DNA of 64,000 nucleotides from Lonepinella sp051851555 (GCF_051851555.1 NZ_JBPDVH010000005.1:1-64000); one strand, 5' to 3'; numbered from the stretch's first letter, positions 33,879 through 40,828 are shown. Translations and numbers: made by a program. The notes: generated by a model not told the origin, from the sequence alone.

Positions 33879-34715
33879 CTAGTGTTTTGCGTGTCCTAGT
33901 AACAACGTTTTTGGGGGTTGTTGTACCTGGGGCATTAGTCGCTCAATTAACGGATGAATTGCCTTGAGTAGTTCGGTGTGGAGCCTTACGTTGAATTGTA
34001 GGCTGTTCACTTCACGCCCGACCAGTAAGCCGTTGAGTCGGCGGAGTAGGTGGTGTCCGCTTTCGTGTAGGTTGGTGCTGGATGACCATAACCGCAACAG
34101 TAGGGCGAGTTCGTCAGGGGTGAGAACAATGCCTGTTTGTGGGGCTTGGGGTTGGTCTAGCAGGAGTTCGCCGTCTAGCGGTAGGCGTGCGAGTAGGCTT
34201 ATGGCTTCGAGATATTGGTCATCGTTGATGTCTTTGTAGCTTTTGCCGAAATGGGTTTTGAGTGCTGACCATTGGGTAATGGTGGCTCTCGCTTGTTGGT
34301 CTTTCGGTAGGCTTTTGGCTCTGCCCATCACTAACTCTTTGATGTTTTGTTGGTGCTGTTTGGAAAGTGGGGCGATTTTCACCGCGGTTTGTTCGCCACG
34401 GTGCATTGCGATGAACGCTCGTAAGACAACAAGGTGGAATTTCGGGGAAATCCAGGTTGCGTAGGCGAGTATTAATTCTTCGCAAGCGTATGTGCTTGGA
34501 TTTTTACCGCCACGAATGGTTTTGACAGCCATAGTACAGATCTGTACTTTGTCATTTTCAATTTCTGATATTAGATTTTGAGTTTGTTCTAAACGTAAAA
34601 ATAAGGCTGGTTTATGTTTTTCATCTCCGCCACTGGCTTTATGTAGATCTGTTAATGAATAAAGATTATCTAATTGACGGATTGAGTTATTGAGAATGGC
34701 TAATTGAGTAGTCAT
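33879..34715 (-). CDS. KilA-N/antirepressor-like protein, copy 2 (P22AR-like C-terminus)
   Basis: The 278-residue protein shares the N-terminal domain of copies 1 and 3 (LDNLYSLTDLHKASGGDEKHKPALFLRLEQT..., YACEELILAYATWISPKFHLVVLRAF). Its C-terminal half is different: ITQWSALKTHFGKSYKDINDDQYLEAISLLA, like the P22 antirepressor C-terminal domain. The ribosome-binding site in CTACTGGAGAAACCC is complementary to the C4-like RNA upstream. Confidence 0.85.
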   Translation of the reverse strand: MTTQLAILNNSIRQLDNLYSLTDLHKASGGDEKHKPALFLRLEQTQNLISEIENDKVQICTMAVKTIRGGKNPSTYACEELILAYATWISPKFHLVVLRAFIAMHRGEQTAVKIAPLSKQHQQNIKELVMGRAKSLPKDQQARATITQWSALKTHFGKSYKDINDDQYLEAISLLARLPLDGELLLDQPQAPQTGIVLTPDELALLLRLWSSSTNLHESGHHLLRRLNGLLVGREVNSLQFNVRLHTELLKAIHPLIERLMPQVQQPPKTLLLGHAKH

Positions 34716-34767
34716 TTGGGTTTCTCCAGTAGTTTTTCGATAATTTCACCTAATTTCGACATTAGGT

Positions 34768-34845
34768 GTCGGGGGGTTCGAAAGCCTTCTACTGGATTAG
34801 GCTGGACTTATTCCCTTGCGGTGTTGTATTAGTCGCCCCCCCGAC
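34768..34845 (-). ncRNA. C4-like antisense RNA element, locus 2 (78 nt)
   Basis: GTCGGGG...CCCCGAC closes a 78-nt element. Its interior GCGACTAATACAACACCGCA...GAATAAGTCCAGC matches locus 3 closely and locus 1 more loosely. The loop CCAGTAG (34795-34789) is complementary to CTACTGG (34732-34726), which contains the ribosome-binding site. TTTCGA (34783-34778) pairs with TCGAAA (34740-34735). The order of the two matches is antiparallel, as needed for one bulged duplex. Confidence 0.8.
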
Positions 34846-34862
34846 ATAGTCTGGGTTTCGGA

Positions 34863-34887
34863 TATAAAAAAAGTCGCTTTGGCGACC
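34863..34887 (-). terminator. Terminator-like hairpin in leader, locus 2
   Basis: GGTCGC-CAAA-GCGAC followed by TTTTTTTAT on the minus strand, about 40 nt after the predicted start of transcription. It is a strong intrinsic terminator by eye, before the C4-like element. Confidence 0.75.
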
Positions 34888-34932
34888 TGTTCTTTTCCGC
34901 CAGTAGATAAAGGTTTCGACACCTTGGGGCGG

Positions 34933-34962
34933 ATTATAGTATGAGTTGGTTTTTAGTGTCAA
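34933..34962 (-). promoter_or_regulatory. Promoter of C4-like locus 2
   Basis: TTGACA (34962-34957), 18 bp, TATAAT (34938-34933) on the minus strand. Both boxes are consensus, so this promoter is probably strong and active in the lysogen. Confidence 0.8.
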
Positions 34963-34967
34963 GGTTT

Positions 34968-35210
34968 TTATTTGCCTTGTAATTGGCAAATGAGTTCCCA
35001 CACTAGGCGAAGTTGTTTGACGTTTAATTCATTCAAACTGCCACGAATGACACGTTTGAATGTTTCGTGATTGGCTTCGTTTTCTTGTGCGTCGTGGTCT
35101 TCTAACAAGGCATCCGCAATGAGTTTTTCTGCCGCTTGTTCGGACGTGAGTTGGTTTTGTTCTGCGTAGCGGATAAGCCAGTTTTTGTATTGTTTGATGT
35201 CAAGAAGCAT
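34968..35210 (-). CDS. Small helical phage protein (80 aa)
   Basis: MLLDIKQYKNWLIRYAEQNQ starts at 35210 with AAGGAAAAACA upstream. It has a helical, charged sequence (LTSEQAAEKLIADALLEDHDAQ, LNVKQLRLVWELICQLQ). No family recognised; it lies in the leftward early operon directly before the locus 2 promoter. Confidence 0.65.
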   Translation of the reverse strand: MLLDIKQYKNWLIRYAEQNQLTSEQAAEKLIADALLEDHDAQENEANHETFKRVIRGSLNELNVKQLRLVWELICQLQGK

Positions 35211-35258
35211 TGTTTTTCCTTGTGTTTTGGGCGGTTGGTTTGATTTGTAAACTGGTAT

Positions 35259-35561
35259 TTAGAATTTTATTTCTTCACTTACCCAGTTTTTCATAATCCA
35301 TTGTGCTTGTGTTTGCGGGGCAAAGCCTGAACATAAATTAGGTTCGTTTGTTTCAAAGACCAAGACGGGTCCTGCTGAAATCAAATTCATCAAATCCTGT
35401 CTGATTTGATTACGTTCAAGCGTCTTTTGTTCGTCAATAATTAGCCATACATTGCTTATCCAATGCCAGATGTTGGCTTGATGTTGTTGGAAATAATGGG
35501 TAATTCGGTCTTTTTCTTTTGCACTTAAATCTTCATTTACGATGATGATATATTTAGCCAT
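35259..35561 (-). CDS. Hypothetical phage protein (100 aa)
   Basis: MAKYIIIVNEDLSAKEKDRI begins at ATG 35561 with GGGGGA upstream. It has alternating strands and helices (IWHWISNVWLIIDEQKTL, GPVLVFETNEPNLCSGF). It is a compact cytoplasmic protein of unknown function that overlaps the upstream gene by 8 bp. Confidence 0.6.
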   Translation of the reverse strand: MAKYIIIVNEDLSAKEKDRITHYFQQHQANIWHWISNVWLIIDEQKTLERNQIRQDLMNLISAGPVLVFETNEPNLCSGFAPQTQAQWIMKNWVSEEIKF

Positions 35562-35916
35562 TTTGTCCCCCAATAATAACTGGTGTTTCCGTTGGTGTTG
35601 GGCGATTTTCTACCATTCCTACGCCGTTGTCGCCGATATGTCCTTTTTCTATTGCCATTTTGTTTAAGGTAAAGGTTTCGGAGCGTAAACAATCAGGATT
35701 TTTTAAGGCAAAGTAAATATAAACGCTGATAATAGTAACGATTTCAACGGTGAGAAAGGCGATTAAGCTGTATAGTAAAAGAGGGTTTTCAATCCATATT
35801 GCCGTTGTTATTGTGGCGGTAAGGGTTAGGAAGAACAGCCACAACAGGGATACAATGACATTTGATTTTGCATTCATTCCTTCTACATTTTGAAATCTTG
35901 CGAAGATTTGATTCAT
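35554..35916 (-). CDS. Phage membrane protein (120 aa)
   Basis: MNQIFARFQNVEGMNAKSNV starts at 35916 (CGGAGAACAG upstream). Two membrane spans are clear (VIVSLLWLFFLTLTATITTA and LLYSLIAFLTVEIVTIISVY), with a soluble C-terminus. It could be a superinfection-exclusion type protein; nothing specific is visible. Confidence 0.6.
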   Translation of the reverse strand: MNQIFARFQNVEGMNAKSNVIVSLLWLFFLTLTATITTAIWIENPLLLYSLIAFLTVEIVTIISVYIYFALKNPDCLRSETFTLNKMAIEKGHIGDNGVGMVENRPTPTETPVIIGGQNG

Positions 35917-36095
35917 TCTGTTCTCCGTGAATTTTGGGTGTAAAAAAAGCCGTTTGGGACGGCTTGAAATTGGGGGTATTATAGGGCGGAGTGGGGGCGG
36001 TGTCAAGCCCCCATATTGAAACTCCCTTGCAGCTTTTCGGCAATAGAGTAGAATAGAAGTGTCAAAATTCATTCACTCAACAAAGGAGTTTCAGT

Positions 36096-36425
36096 ATGTG
36101 GGAAGTATTAATCCCGTCTGTTATTTCAATTCTAAAGGAGCATTTTGATAATATTATTATGCGTATTACCACATGGCTTTTGTCGTTTATTCTTTGTTGG
36201 CTATATATTCCCATTGATATGCAAGATTATTTAATGGAAAACCCATTGCCAGGGTTACCGCCTTATGTTTTTCTCTACCTGTTCTATTTCGTTGCAGCGA
36301 CAGCTTTTTGGCAAGGTTTTCTCATATTTTGGGACATCGTTGATGCGATTTTCCATAAATGCGTTAATCGTCAAACTGTTAAGCCACAAACCGATAGGGT
36401 TGAAGTTAATCATGAGCAGAATTAA
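36096..36425 (+). CDS. Phage membrane protein transcribed against the operon (109 aa)
   Basis: AAGGAG precedes ATG 36096 (MWEVLIPSVISILKEHFDNI). There are two hydrophobic segments (WLLSFILCWLYIPI and PYVFLYLFYFVAATAFWQGFL) and a basic C-terminus. Its orientation against the early operon suggests lysogenic expression of cargo. No family recognised. Confidence 0.6.
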   Translation: MWEVLIPSVISILKEHFDNIIMRITTWLLSFILCWLYIPIDMQDYLMENPLPGLPPYVFLYLFYFVAATAFWQGFLIFWDIVDAIFHKCVNRQTVKPQTDRVEVNHEQN

Positions 36426-36462
36426 TAAACATTGTTTTAGTTTCATTTTTATCTAGTCTCTT

Positions 36463-36485
36463 AAAAAATCCCCACTTGCGTGGGG
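36463..36485 (-). terminator. Terminator in the leftward early region (tL-like)
   Basis: CCCCAC-GCAA-GTGGGG followed on the minus strand by ATTTTTTAAG. Leftward RNA from pL would meet it after the gene at 36903-37127 and the boxA-like site, as lambda RNA meets tL1. Confidence 0.7.
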
Positions 36486-36544
36486 TATGTCATTAGTAGT
36501 GACGGATGGTGGTATTTTATCTCTTTCCGACCATTGAGATGTTA

Positions 36545-36628
36545 TTCAAAACCGCACTTAAAGCCACCTTTCAATTATTAACTTACCCTTCCTACTAATT
36601 TAAATTAAGCAATAAATGCGGTTTTGAA
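36545..36628. repeat. 12-bp inverted repeat inside the 36.43-36.90 kb non-coding stretch
   Basis: TTCAAAACCGCA (36545-36556) and TGCGGTTTTGAA (36617-36628) flank 60 bp. A second dyad, CTTGCTAT/ATAGCAAG, spans about 36716-36815. The 477-bp stretch holds no convincing gene. It appears to be a structured leader of the leftward transcript, with terminator and boxA-like sequence. Confidence 0.5.
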
Positions 36629-36826
36629 TGGGGATTTTTAGGGGAATCCCCAACCCTAGGGTTATCTTCGGCTACTTTCTTGCACCTTATTATGTGCGAC
36701 CAGATTTCGCCTAAACTTGCTATCGGGCTATGGCTTTCACATAGCACTGTTTGAGCGGTGGGTCTATAGGGTCTTCCACGCTTTGACTAACTCATCACCA
36801 TCTGGCAATAGCAAGTTTTGATTAAA

Positions 36827-36839
36827 TTGTTAAAGAGCA
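36827..36839 (-). promoter_or_regulatory. boxA-like antitermination sequence
   Basis: On the minus strand TGCTCTTTAACAA, identical to the boxA core of rRNA leaders bound by NusB/NusE. It lies downstream of pL and the small gene at 36903 and upstream of the terminator at 36463. This is a nut-like position. Confidence 0.6.
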
Positions 36840-36902
36840 ATCCCTTTCGGGTGGTTAAAAACCTTTATTCAAGCCCTTTGGTAAGGGCTTTGATAAAGAT
36901 TC

Positions 36903-37127
36903 TTAGCAGAACGTTAATAAGGGTTCGTTGTCGCCTGTTAAGTTTGCCCAAGTAGCGTTGGCTTCTGCGTGGTCAAATTCAGCTTGTTTTACTCGGTTAT
37001 CAACCATTGACATAATTTTGATGATGACTTTTTCGGTTAAGTAGTTGTAAGCTGCTTCAATTCTGCAAGTTCCCATTGTTTTGCCTCTTAAGTATGGGGT
37101 GTTTTCTGTGCCTAATTCGATGTTCAT
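36903..37127 (-). CDS. First gene of the leftward early operon (74 aa, unknown)
   Basis: MNIELGTENTPYLRGKTMGT starts at 37127 with AAGGAAAACAAA upstream. The product is soluble, of mixed charge (IEAAYNYLTEKVIIKIMSMV, EFDHAEANATWANLTGDNEP). Its position corresponds to lambda N, but it is not Arg-rich, so an antiterminator call is not justified. Confidence 0.6.
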   Translation of the reverse strand: MNIELGTENTPYLRGKTMGTCRIEAAYNYLTEKVIIKIMSMVDNRVKQAEFDHAEANATWANLTGDNEPLLTFC

Positions 37128-37168
37128 TTTGTTTTCCTTAGTGGGTGTTTTGTTTTGATGTGTGTATT

Positions 37169-37208
37169 ATCACTCAATGTGATTTAATTGTAAATAACAA
37201 TTTGTGAT
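37169..37208. promoter_or_regulatory. Leftward operators (OL-like), two repressor sites
   Basis: ATCACTCAATGTGAT (37169-37183) and ATAACAATTTGTGAT (37194-37208) match the sites between cI and cro (ATCACTTAATGTGAT; the complement of ATCACTCATTGTTAT is ATAACAATGAGTGAT). They overlap a minus-strand promoter with TTTACA and ATAATA boxes upstream of the gene at 36903-37127. Confidence 0.75.
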
Positions 37209-37349
37209 ATTTTTATTAAAATAATTTCATTTTGTGTTTATTTGGTTGATTTTTAAGGAAATAAAATTTTAAGAAATGTGTTTGATTGCTTGTTTTTTAA
37301 ACAGATGAATAGCTAAAAGTGGCTAATTGGGGAAAAGTGCGGTGGAAAT

Positions 37350-37389
37350 TTAGGGGAATATTCTTTTATTTAGGGGAATATTCCCCTAA
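37350..37389. repeat. 20-bp perfect palindrome with adjacent half copy
   Basis: TTAGGGGAATATTCCCCTAA (37370-37389) is a perfect dyad, and TTAGGGGAATATTC (37350-37363) repeats it without the last six bases, 20 bp apart centre to centre. A similar TTAGGGGAATCCCC lies at 36649-36662. The 20-bp period suggests two dimers bound on one face of DNA. The remaining 37.13-37.68 kb is AT-rich with no gene seen. Confidence 0.6.
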
Positions 37390-37626
37390 TGGTGAGGAAA
37401 ATGTGATATGAATTATTGGAACGTGATTAAAGCAAATTTGGGGCGATTTGAGAGGTTTTGTTTTGAAGTGATAGGATGAATAGGATTTTTGATTAAATCG
37501 GCTGTATGGCGTTTATTCTCGCTAAAATGTGATCAAATTCAATGTTTTACACTTGATCTTATTCTCAGTTTGTCGTAGCATACACAATATCTAGTGGTTA
37601 TTAATCTTTTCTAGCTACTAGATATA

Positions 37627-37774
37627 GGAAAACCCTAAGGGCTGCAACCCTTAGGGCCAAATAAACGGTTATCACAATGGAACCTTTCAAAATCTTTTGT
37701 GATGACCTTAACCGCAAAAGAGCCATTTCTCGTGGAGCTATTGGTTCTCTTTTGCCTTTCTTGGAAGAGAAAGT
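37627..37774 (-). ncRNA. Predicted antisense RNA over the 33-codon gene
   Basis: On the minus strand a promoter TTTACT (37809-37804), 17 bp, TAAAAT (37786-37781) would start RNA near 37774. CCCTAAGGG-TTGCAG-CCCTTAGGG followed by TTTTCC (ending about 37627) would stop it. The RNA of about 148 nt covers the small plus-strand gene and its leader, the same geometry and size as the Sib-like RNAs in this window. Prediction only. Confidence 0.4.
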
Positions 37775-37778
37775 TTGA
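37677..37778 (+). CDS. Small phage protein with structured leader (33 aa)
   Basis: MEPFKIFCDDLNRKRAISRG starts at 37677 and ends with the acidic FLEEKV. Upstream are a promoter-like TTGATC-N17-TAGCAT, a long hairpin (ATATCTAGT...ACTAGATAT) and a second hairpin (CCCTAAGGG/CCCTTAGGG). The peptide is charged, not hydrophobic, so it is not Ibs-like. It lies upstream of the zinc-cluster gene at 37850. Confidence 0.5.
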   Translation: MEPFKIFCDDLNRKRAISRGAIGSLLPFLEEKV

Positions 37779-37849
37779 ATATTTTACAGATATTTAAGCG
37801 TTAAGTAAAGGTGAAAGTTTTGTAAGCTCCTTTCGACGGAGCAATTATA

Positions 37850-37990
37850 ATGGAACATTTTTACTGTTCACATTGTGGTGGTTGCCACGGTGTGATTTTT
37901 CGTTGGTCGTATAAGCATCCTAAAACAGGGAGAATTATTCGTGCGAAAAGTCGCCCATTTCCAATCCCTACCTGCTGTTTAAAAAACTAA
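37850..37990 (+). CDS. Cys-rich zinc-ribbon-like phage protein (46 aa)
   Basis: MEHFYCSHCGGCHGVIFRWS... with CxxCxxC near the N-terminus and CC near the C-terminus, and a basic middle (KTGRIIRAKSRPF). It probably binds zinc and nucleic acid; the style recalls Com of phage Mu, but no homology is claimed. GCTCC-TTTCGAC-GGAGC forms a hairpin that contains GGAG 8-11 bp before the start, so translation may be gated. A good terminator follows. Confidence 0.6.
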   Translation: MEHFYCSHCGGCHGVIFRWSYKHPKTGRIIRAKSRPFPIPTCCLKN

Positions 37991-37994
37991 GTTC

Positions 37995-38021
37995 AAGCCC
38001 TGCATTATGTGGGGCTTTTTT
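37995..38021 (+). terminator. Terminator after the zinc-ribbon gene
   Basis: AAGCCC ... GGGGCTT followed by T6 on the plus strand, 5 bp after the stop. Confidence 0.8.
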
Positions 38022-38056
38022 GTTGGCAAAGAAAAACCGCCGTGGGGCGGTTTGGG

Positions 38057-38827
38057 TTATGCTGCGAGCTTATTCAGCCAAATATTCTGTTTTTGATAAG
38101 GCAGTACTTGAGCTTGTGCGTTAAAAAGTAAGACAAGATTGTTAAATTGGTCGCCTACATTGTGGTCGTCAATAATGACAAATTGTTGAGTGTTTTGAGC
38201 GTTGCTTGTAGGATCGGTCAAATCAGTCATTTTACCTAATACACTATACGCACTATTCCAGTTTCCTTGGGCCTTTACGCTAACAGTAAAAATTTGTTTA
38301 TTGGGTTTGTTTGAACCTTGTAGCAGAATAGGGACATTTACAATGTGACCGCTTAGTCCTGTAAATTTATTGTCAAAGGTGAGCTGTTGACTAAAATCAT
38401 CTTTCTTTTGACGAAATAAGCCTTTCACTTCTTTTTCAAATTTATCTTCAGGCAAGCTAAACCAATCTAGAGCCATGCCACCCGTGATAATTGAGCCTTG
38501 GATTACTTTTTGTAACTGTTGAGCAAGCGTAACAGAATTGCTTACACTGTTTATTTCCGCCCGTTGATTGAGTTCAATCCCCCTATATGATAAATTTTGT
38601 TTGATATAGTTAAAGCGTTTGGTGGAAATTGAAACACCACGACTTTCTAAGTTCATCAAGGTTTTTGCGTCATCAGTAATTAAAAATTTATCATCGCCTA
38701 ATTGTTCAATATACACGCCAATAACATCACCATCATCTTGGAAAAATGGCGTATTAATTCTTACCAATCCGCTTGATAACGGTTGGCAATCATAGCCTAA
38801 ATGCGATAAAACACTATTGCATATCAT
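38057..38827 (-). CDS. DUF1828-domain protein downstream of the CI operon
   Basis: The 256-residue protein has the DUF1828 N-terminal pattern (PFFQDDGDVIGVYIEQLGDDKFLITDDAKTLMNLES) and a C-terminal DUF1829-like half (FTVSVKAQGNWNSAYSVLGKMTDL, FVIIDDHNVGDQFNNLVLLF). It overlaps the upstream gene by 4 bp. Such proteins are common cargo near phage repressors. Function is unknown; immunity or defence is a guess from position. Confidence 0.75.
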   Translation of the reverse strand: MICNSVLSHLGYDCQPLSSGLVRINTPFFQDDGDVIGVYIEQLGDDKFLITDDAKTLMNLESRGVSISTKRFNYIKQNLSYRGIELNQRAEINSVSNSVTLAQQLQKVIQGSIITGGMALDWFSLPEDKFEKEVKGLFRQKKDDFSQQLTFDNKFTGLSGHIVNVPILLQGSNKPNKQIFTVSVKAQGNWNSAYSVLGKMTDLTDPTSNAQNTQQFVIIDDHNVGDQFNNLVLLFNAQAQVLPYQKQNIWLNKLAA

Positions 38828-39366
38828 AAACTTAACTCCATTTGTCCATTATTGCTATAAATTGGGTGGGGGATTTTACCCGTATAAGAGCAATTAAATT
38901 GTTCTAAAAAATACTCCGAAAAAAAGAAAAAGTCATCTGTTTTTTCAATCTTTTTTTCTATGGGGTAACCCGTTTCTTGGTTGTATTTTTCGTGTAATAA
39001 GTGATAGTGACAGCCTTCAATACGTGTTGGTGGCGTAGGAAAAACATCAATAAATGCGTTGTGGTGAGCGATATTTTGCCCCTGATCTACCGCAAATAAT
39101 CGTCGGTTTTTATACATTGCCATAAAATTCATTTCAGGGATTAAGCCTGTTCTTCTTGCTGGACGATATTGCCATTGTAATTTTAAATGGGTAATAGGTA
39201 GTTGATTTTCATCAAAAACAGGTAACGTCAATTTTAACCAGGCTGGCTCTGGCTGATTAAATTGCTTTTTACTCCATATAGCATGATTGAAATTGACAAT
39301 CTTTTCTTGTTGCATAATGTCATCAATTTCCCATTGTGGAATGATTAATTCATTAATACTTGCCAT
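38824..39366 (-). CDS. DUF6978-like partner of the DUF1828 protein
   Basis: MASINELIIPQWEIDDIMQQ starts at 39366, 7 bp after the repressor stop. The 180-residue product is beta-rich (LTLPVFDENQLPITHLKLQW, FNCSYTGKIPHPIYSNNG) and has a conserved-looking MYKNRRLFAVDQGQNIAHHNAF. I associate it with DUF6978, but by eye only. Co-transcribed with cI and translationally coupled to the DUF1828 gene. Confidence 0.6.
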   Translation of the reverse strand: MASINELIIPQWEIDDIMQQEKIVNFNHAIWSKKQFNQPEPAWLKLTLPVFDENQLPITHLKLQWQYRPARRTGLIPEMNFMAMYKNRRLFAVDQGQNIAHHNAFIDVFPTPPTRIEGCHYHLLHEKYNQETGYPIEKKIEKTDDFFFFSEYFLEQFNCSYTGKIPHPIYSNNGQMELSL

Positions 39367-39373
39367 ATTTTTC

Positions 39374-40036
39374 CTACCGTTTCCGCCGATAGATCCGATG
39401 CTCAACCATAGTTCCCACAATACGAATATCCTGTTTTAACGTGGTGAGTTTGTCGTAATCAGGGTTAAGTGGTACCAGTTCAAAGTGTTGATTGCCGTAG
39501 TCGTCAAAGTCTTGTAGTGGACGGTATTTCTTGAATGTAGCGTCATATTCACCATTTTGGGCCACCACAAATTCGCCTGCGTGGGGTTTAACTTTCGGGT
39601 CAACGATAATGGTATCACCCTCGATAAAATCAGGTTCCATGCTGTCGCCTTTGATTTTCAAGGCAAAGGCATCACCAGATACATCTAAATCGGTAAGGAT
39701 ATATTCAAAATCTTCGCTGTCTTGCATTAAGTTGACTTCTGTCCACATGCCCGCTTGGACGTAGCTGATTAATGGGACTTTATTTGATCTTAAGATTATA
39801 GGAGTAACATTATCAGCGGTAAAAGCCAAATCAGCAGGGCTAATGCCTAACGCTCTGGCAATAATTCTGATGTCATCTAGGCTTGGTTCTCTGGCATTGG
39901 TTTCATAATTGGCTATACGAGATTGTCCCCATGCTCGATCACGTCTATCTAGTTCTCCACATTTCTTTGCAAAATCTGCTTGATTTAGCCCAATTTGATT
40001 TCTGAATTCTTTGATTTTTTCGCCTAATGTTTTCAT
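39374..40036 (-). CDS. CI-like phage repressor (HTH + S24 LexA-like peptidase)
   Basis: The 220-residue protein has an N-terminal HTH (LGEKIKEFRNQIGLNQADFAKKCGELD) and a C-terminal S24 autocleavage domain with Ser in IKGDSMEPDFIEGD and Lys in YDATFKKYRPLQDF. It should keep lysogeny by binding the ATCAC...GTGAT operators on both sides and be cleaved when RecA is activated. ATG 40036 (MKTLGEKIKEF) is the chosen start. Confidence 0.92.
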   Translation of the reverse strand: MKTLGEKIKEFRNQIGLNQADFAKKCGELDRRDRAWGQSRIANYETNAREPSLDDIRIIARALGISPADLAFTADNVTPIILRSNKVPLISYVQAGMWTEVNLMQDSEDFEYILTDLDVSGDAFALKIKGDSMEPDFIEGDTIIVDPKVKPHAGEFVVAQNGEYDATFKKYRPLQDFDDYGNQHFELVPLNPDYDKLTTLKQDIRIVGTMVEHRIYRRKR

Positions 40037-40068
40037 TTTGGTTTCTCCATTCAAATTTAGTCGATCAT

Positions 40069-40130
40069 ATCACTCATTGTTATATTCATCTAATATCAAA
40101 ATGTGTTTGATTTGCATCACTTAATGTGAT
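40069..40130. promoter_or_regulatory. Rightward operators (OR-like) between cI and cro
   Basis: ATCACTCATTGTTAT (40069-40083) and ATCACTTAATGTGAT (40116-40130) lie between divergent cI and cro. The second overlaps a promoter TTGATT (40107-40112), 17 bp, TTTAAT for cro. The same operator pair recurs at 37169-37208. Confidence 0.78.
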
Positions 40131-40167
40131 TTAATATAAGGTAATTTAATCACAAAAAGGGTTTTAA

Positions 40168-40374
40168 ATGAGTAATCTTGCTAAAGCAAGGGAAAAAGTT
40201 GGTATGACACAGTATCAGCTCGCAGAGATGATCGGACGTAAGCAAAATAGTATTTCATATTATGAGCTAGGTTTACGTACTCCCTCTTTGTTCACTGCTC
40301 AACAGATTGTGAAAAAGCTAAATGAGCAAGGTGCAAATGTGTCACTGGAAGATATTTTCCCTGTTGAGAACTAA
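40168..40374 (+). CDS. Cro-like phage regulator
   Basis: The 68-residue single-domain HTH protein (MSNLAKAREKVGMTQYQLAE, then RKQNSISYYELGLRTPSLF) is divergent from cI, the place of Cro. It should bind the shared operators and favour lytic growth. Confidence 0.88.
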   Translation: MSNLAKAREKVGMTQYQLAEMIGRKQNSISYYELGLRTPSLFTAQQIVKKLNEQGANVSLEDIFPVEN

Positions 40375-40394
40375 TTTACCGAAAGGCAAACGCA

Positions 40395-40700
40395 ATGGCA
40401 CGCAATACGTTAACCAGATCCGCAAGGCAACTTGCCGATCCTTTGATGAAGAAATACCGCTCACAAAAGCAAGTGGAGGTGGCAGACCGTATGGATTGCG
40501 ATCCGTCCACGCTTTGCCGTTTGACGGGTGAGAATGGTGAGAAATTAACAAACGCTTTGAATTTCATTGCGGCCAATGGTTTTGGGTTAGTGGATAAGTC
40601 CACGCACATTGCCGTTGAACGTAAGGAATTTGAATTGTTATTACTGGCGTTAAATGGCTTGGATAGCCGTTTGCGTGAGAAGTATTTGGGGGATGAATGA
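40395..40700 (+). CDS. CII-like transcriptional activator
   Basis: The 101-residue protein has the CII layout: N-terminal RQLADPLMKKYRSQKQVEVADRMDCDPSTLCRLTGENGEKLTNALNFIA (HTH) and a short C-terminal tail. CII activates repressor and integrase promoters in lambdoid phages. It lies 20 bp after cro. Confidence 0.85.
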   Translation: MARNTLTRSARQLADPLMKKYRSQKQVEVADRMDCDPSTLCRLTGENGEKLTNALNFIAANGFGLVDKSTHIAVERKEFELLLLALNGLDSRLREKYLGDE

Positions 40701-40828
40701 ATAATCAAAAACAACTAAAACGCTTTAATCGCCCTGTGCGGATTGATGTGCTGTTGCAACGTTATTGGGAGCGGTTGTTAGAAAAACGCCTAGCAGAATT
40801 GAATAAGGAGATTTTTGATGTTTGTTGA
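40697..40828 (+). CDS. Small basic phage protein (43 aa)
   Basis: The start ATG 40697 overlaps the CII stop (ATGA), and the end overlaps the next start at 40818. The product MNNQKQLKRFNRPVRIDVLL... is basic and helical. The tight overlaps argue that it is real. No family known. Confidence 0.6.
   Translation: MNNQKQLKRFNRPVRIDVLLQRYWERLLEKRLAELNKEIFDVC

Noticed and set aside
34789..35001. 70-codon minus-strand frame across the second C4-like leader
   Set aside because: It overlaps the promoter, terminator hairpin and C4-like element, lacks a ribosome-binding site and resembles no protein.
36255..36446. Minus-strand frame starting MKLKQCLLILLMINF
   Set aside because: It looked like a small toxin, but it is opposite a plus-strand gene with a strong AAGGAG site and has a poor C-terminal composition.
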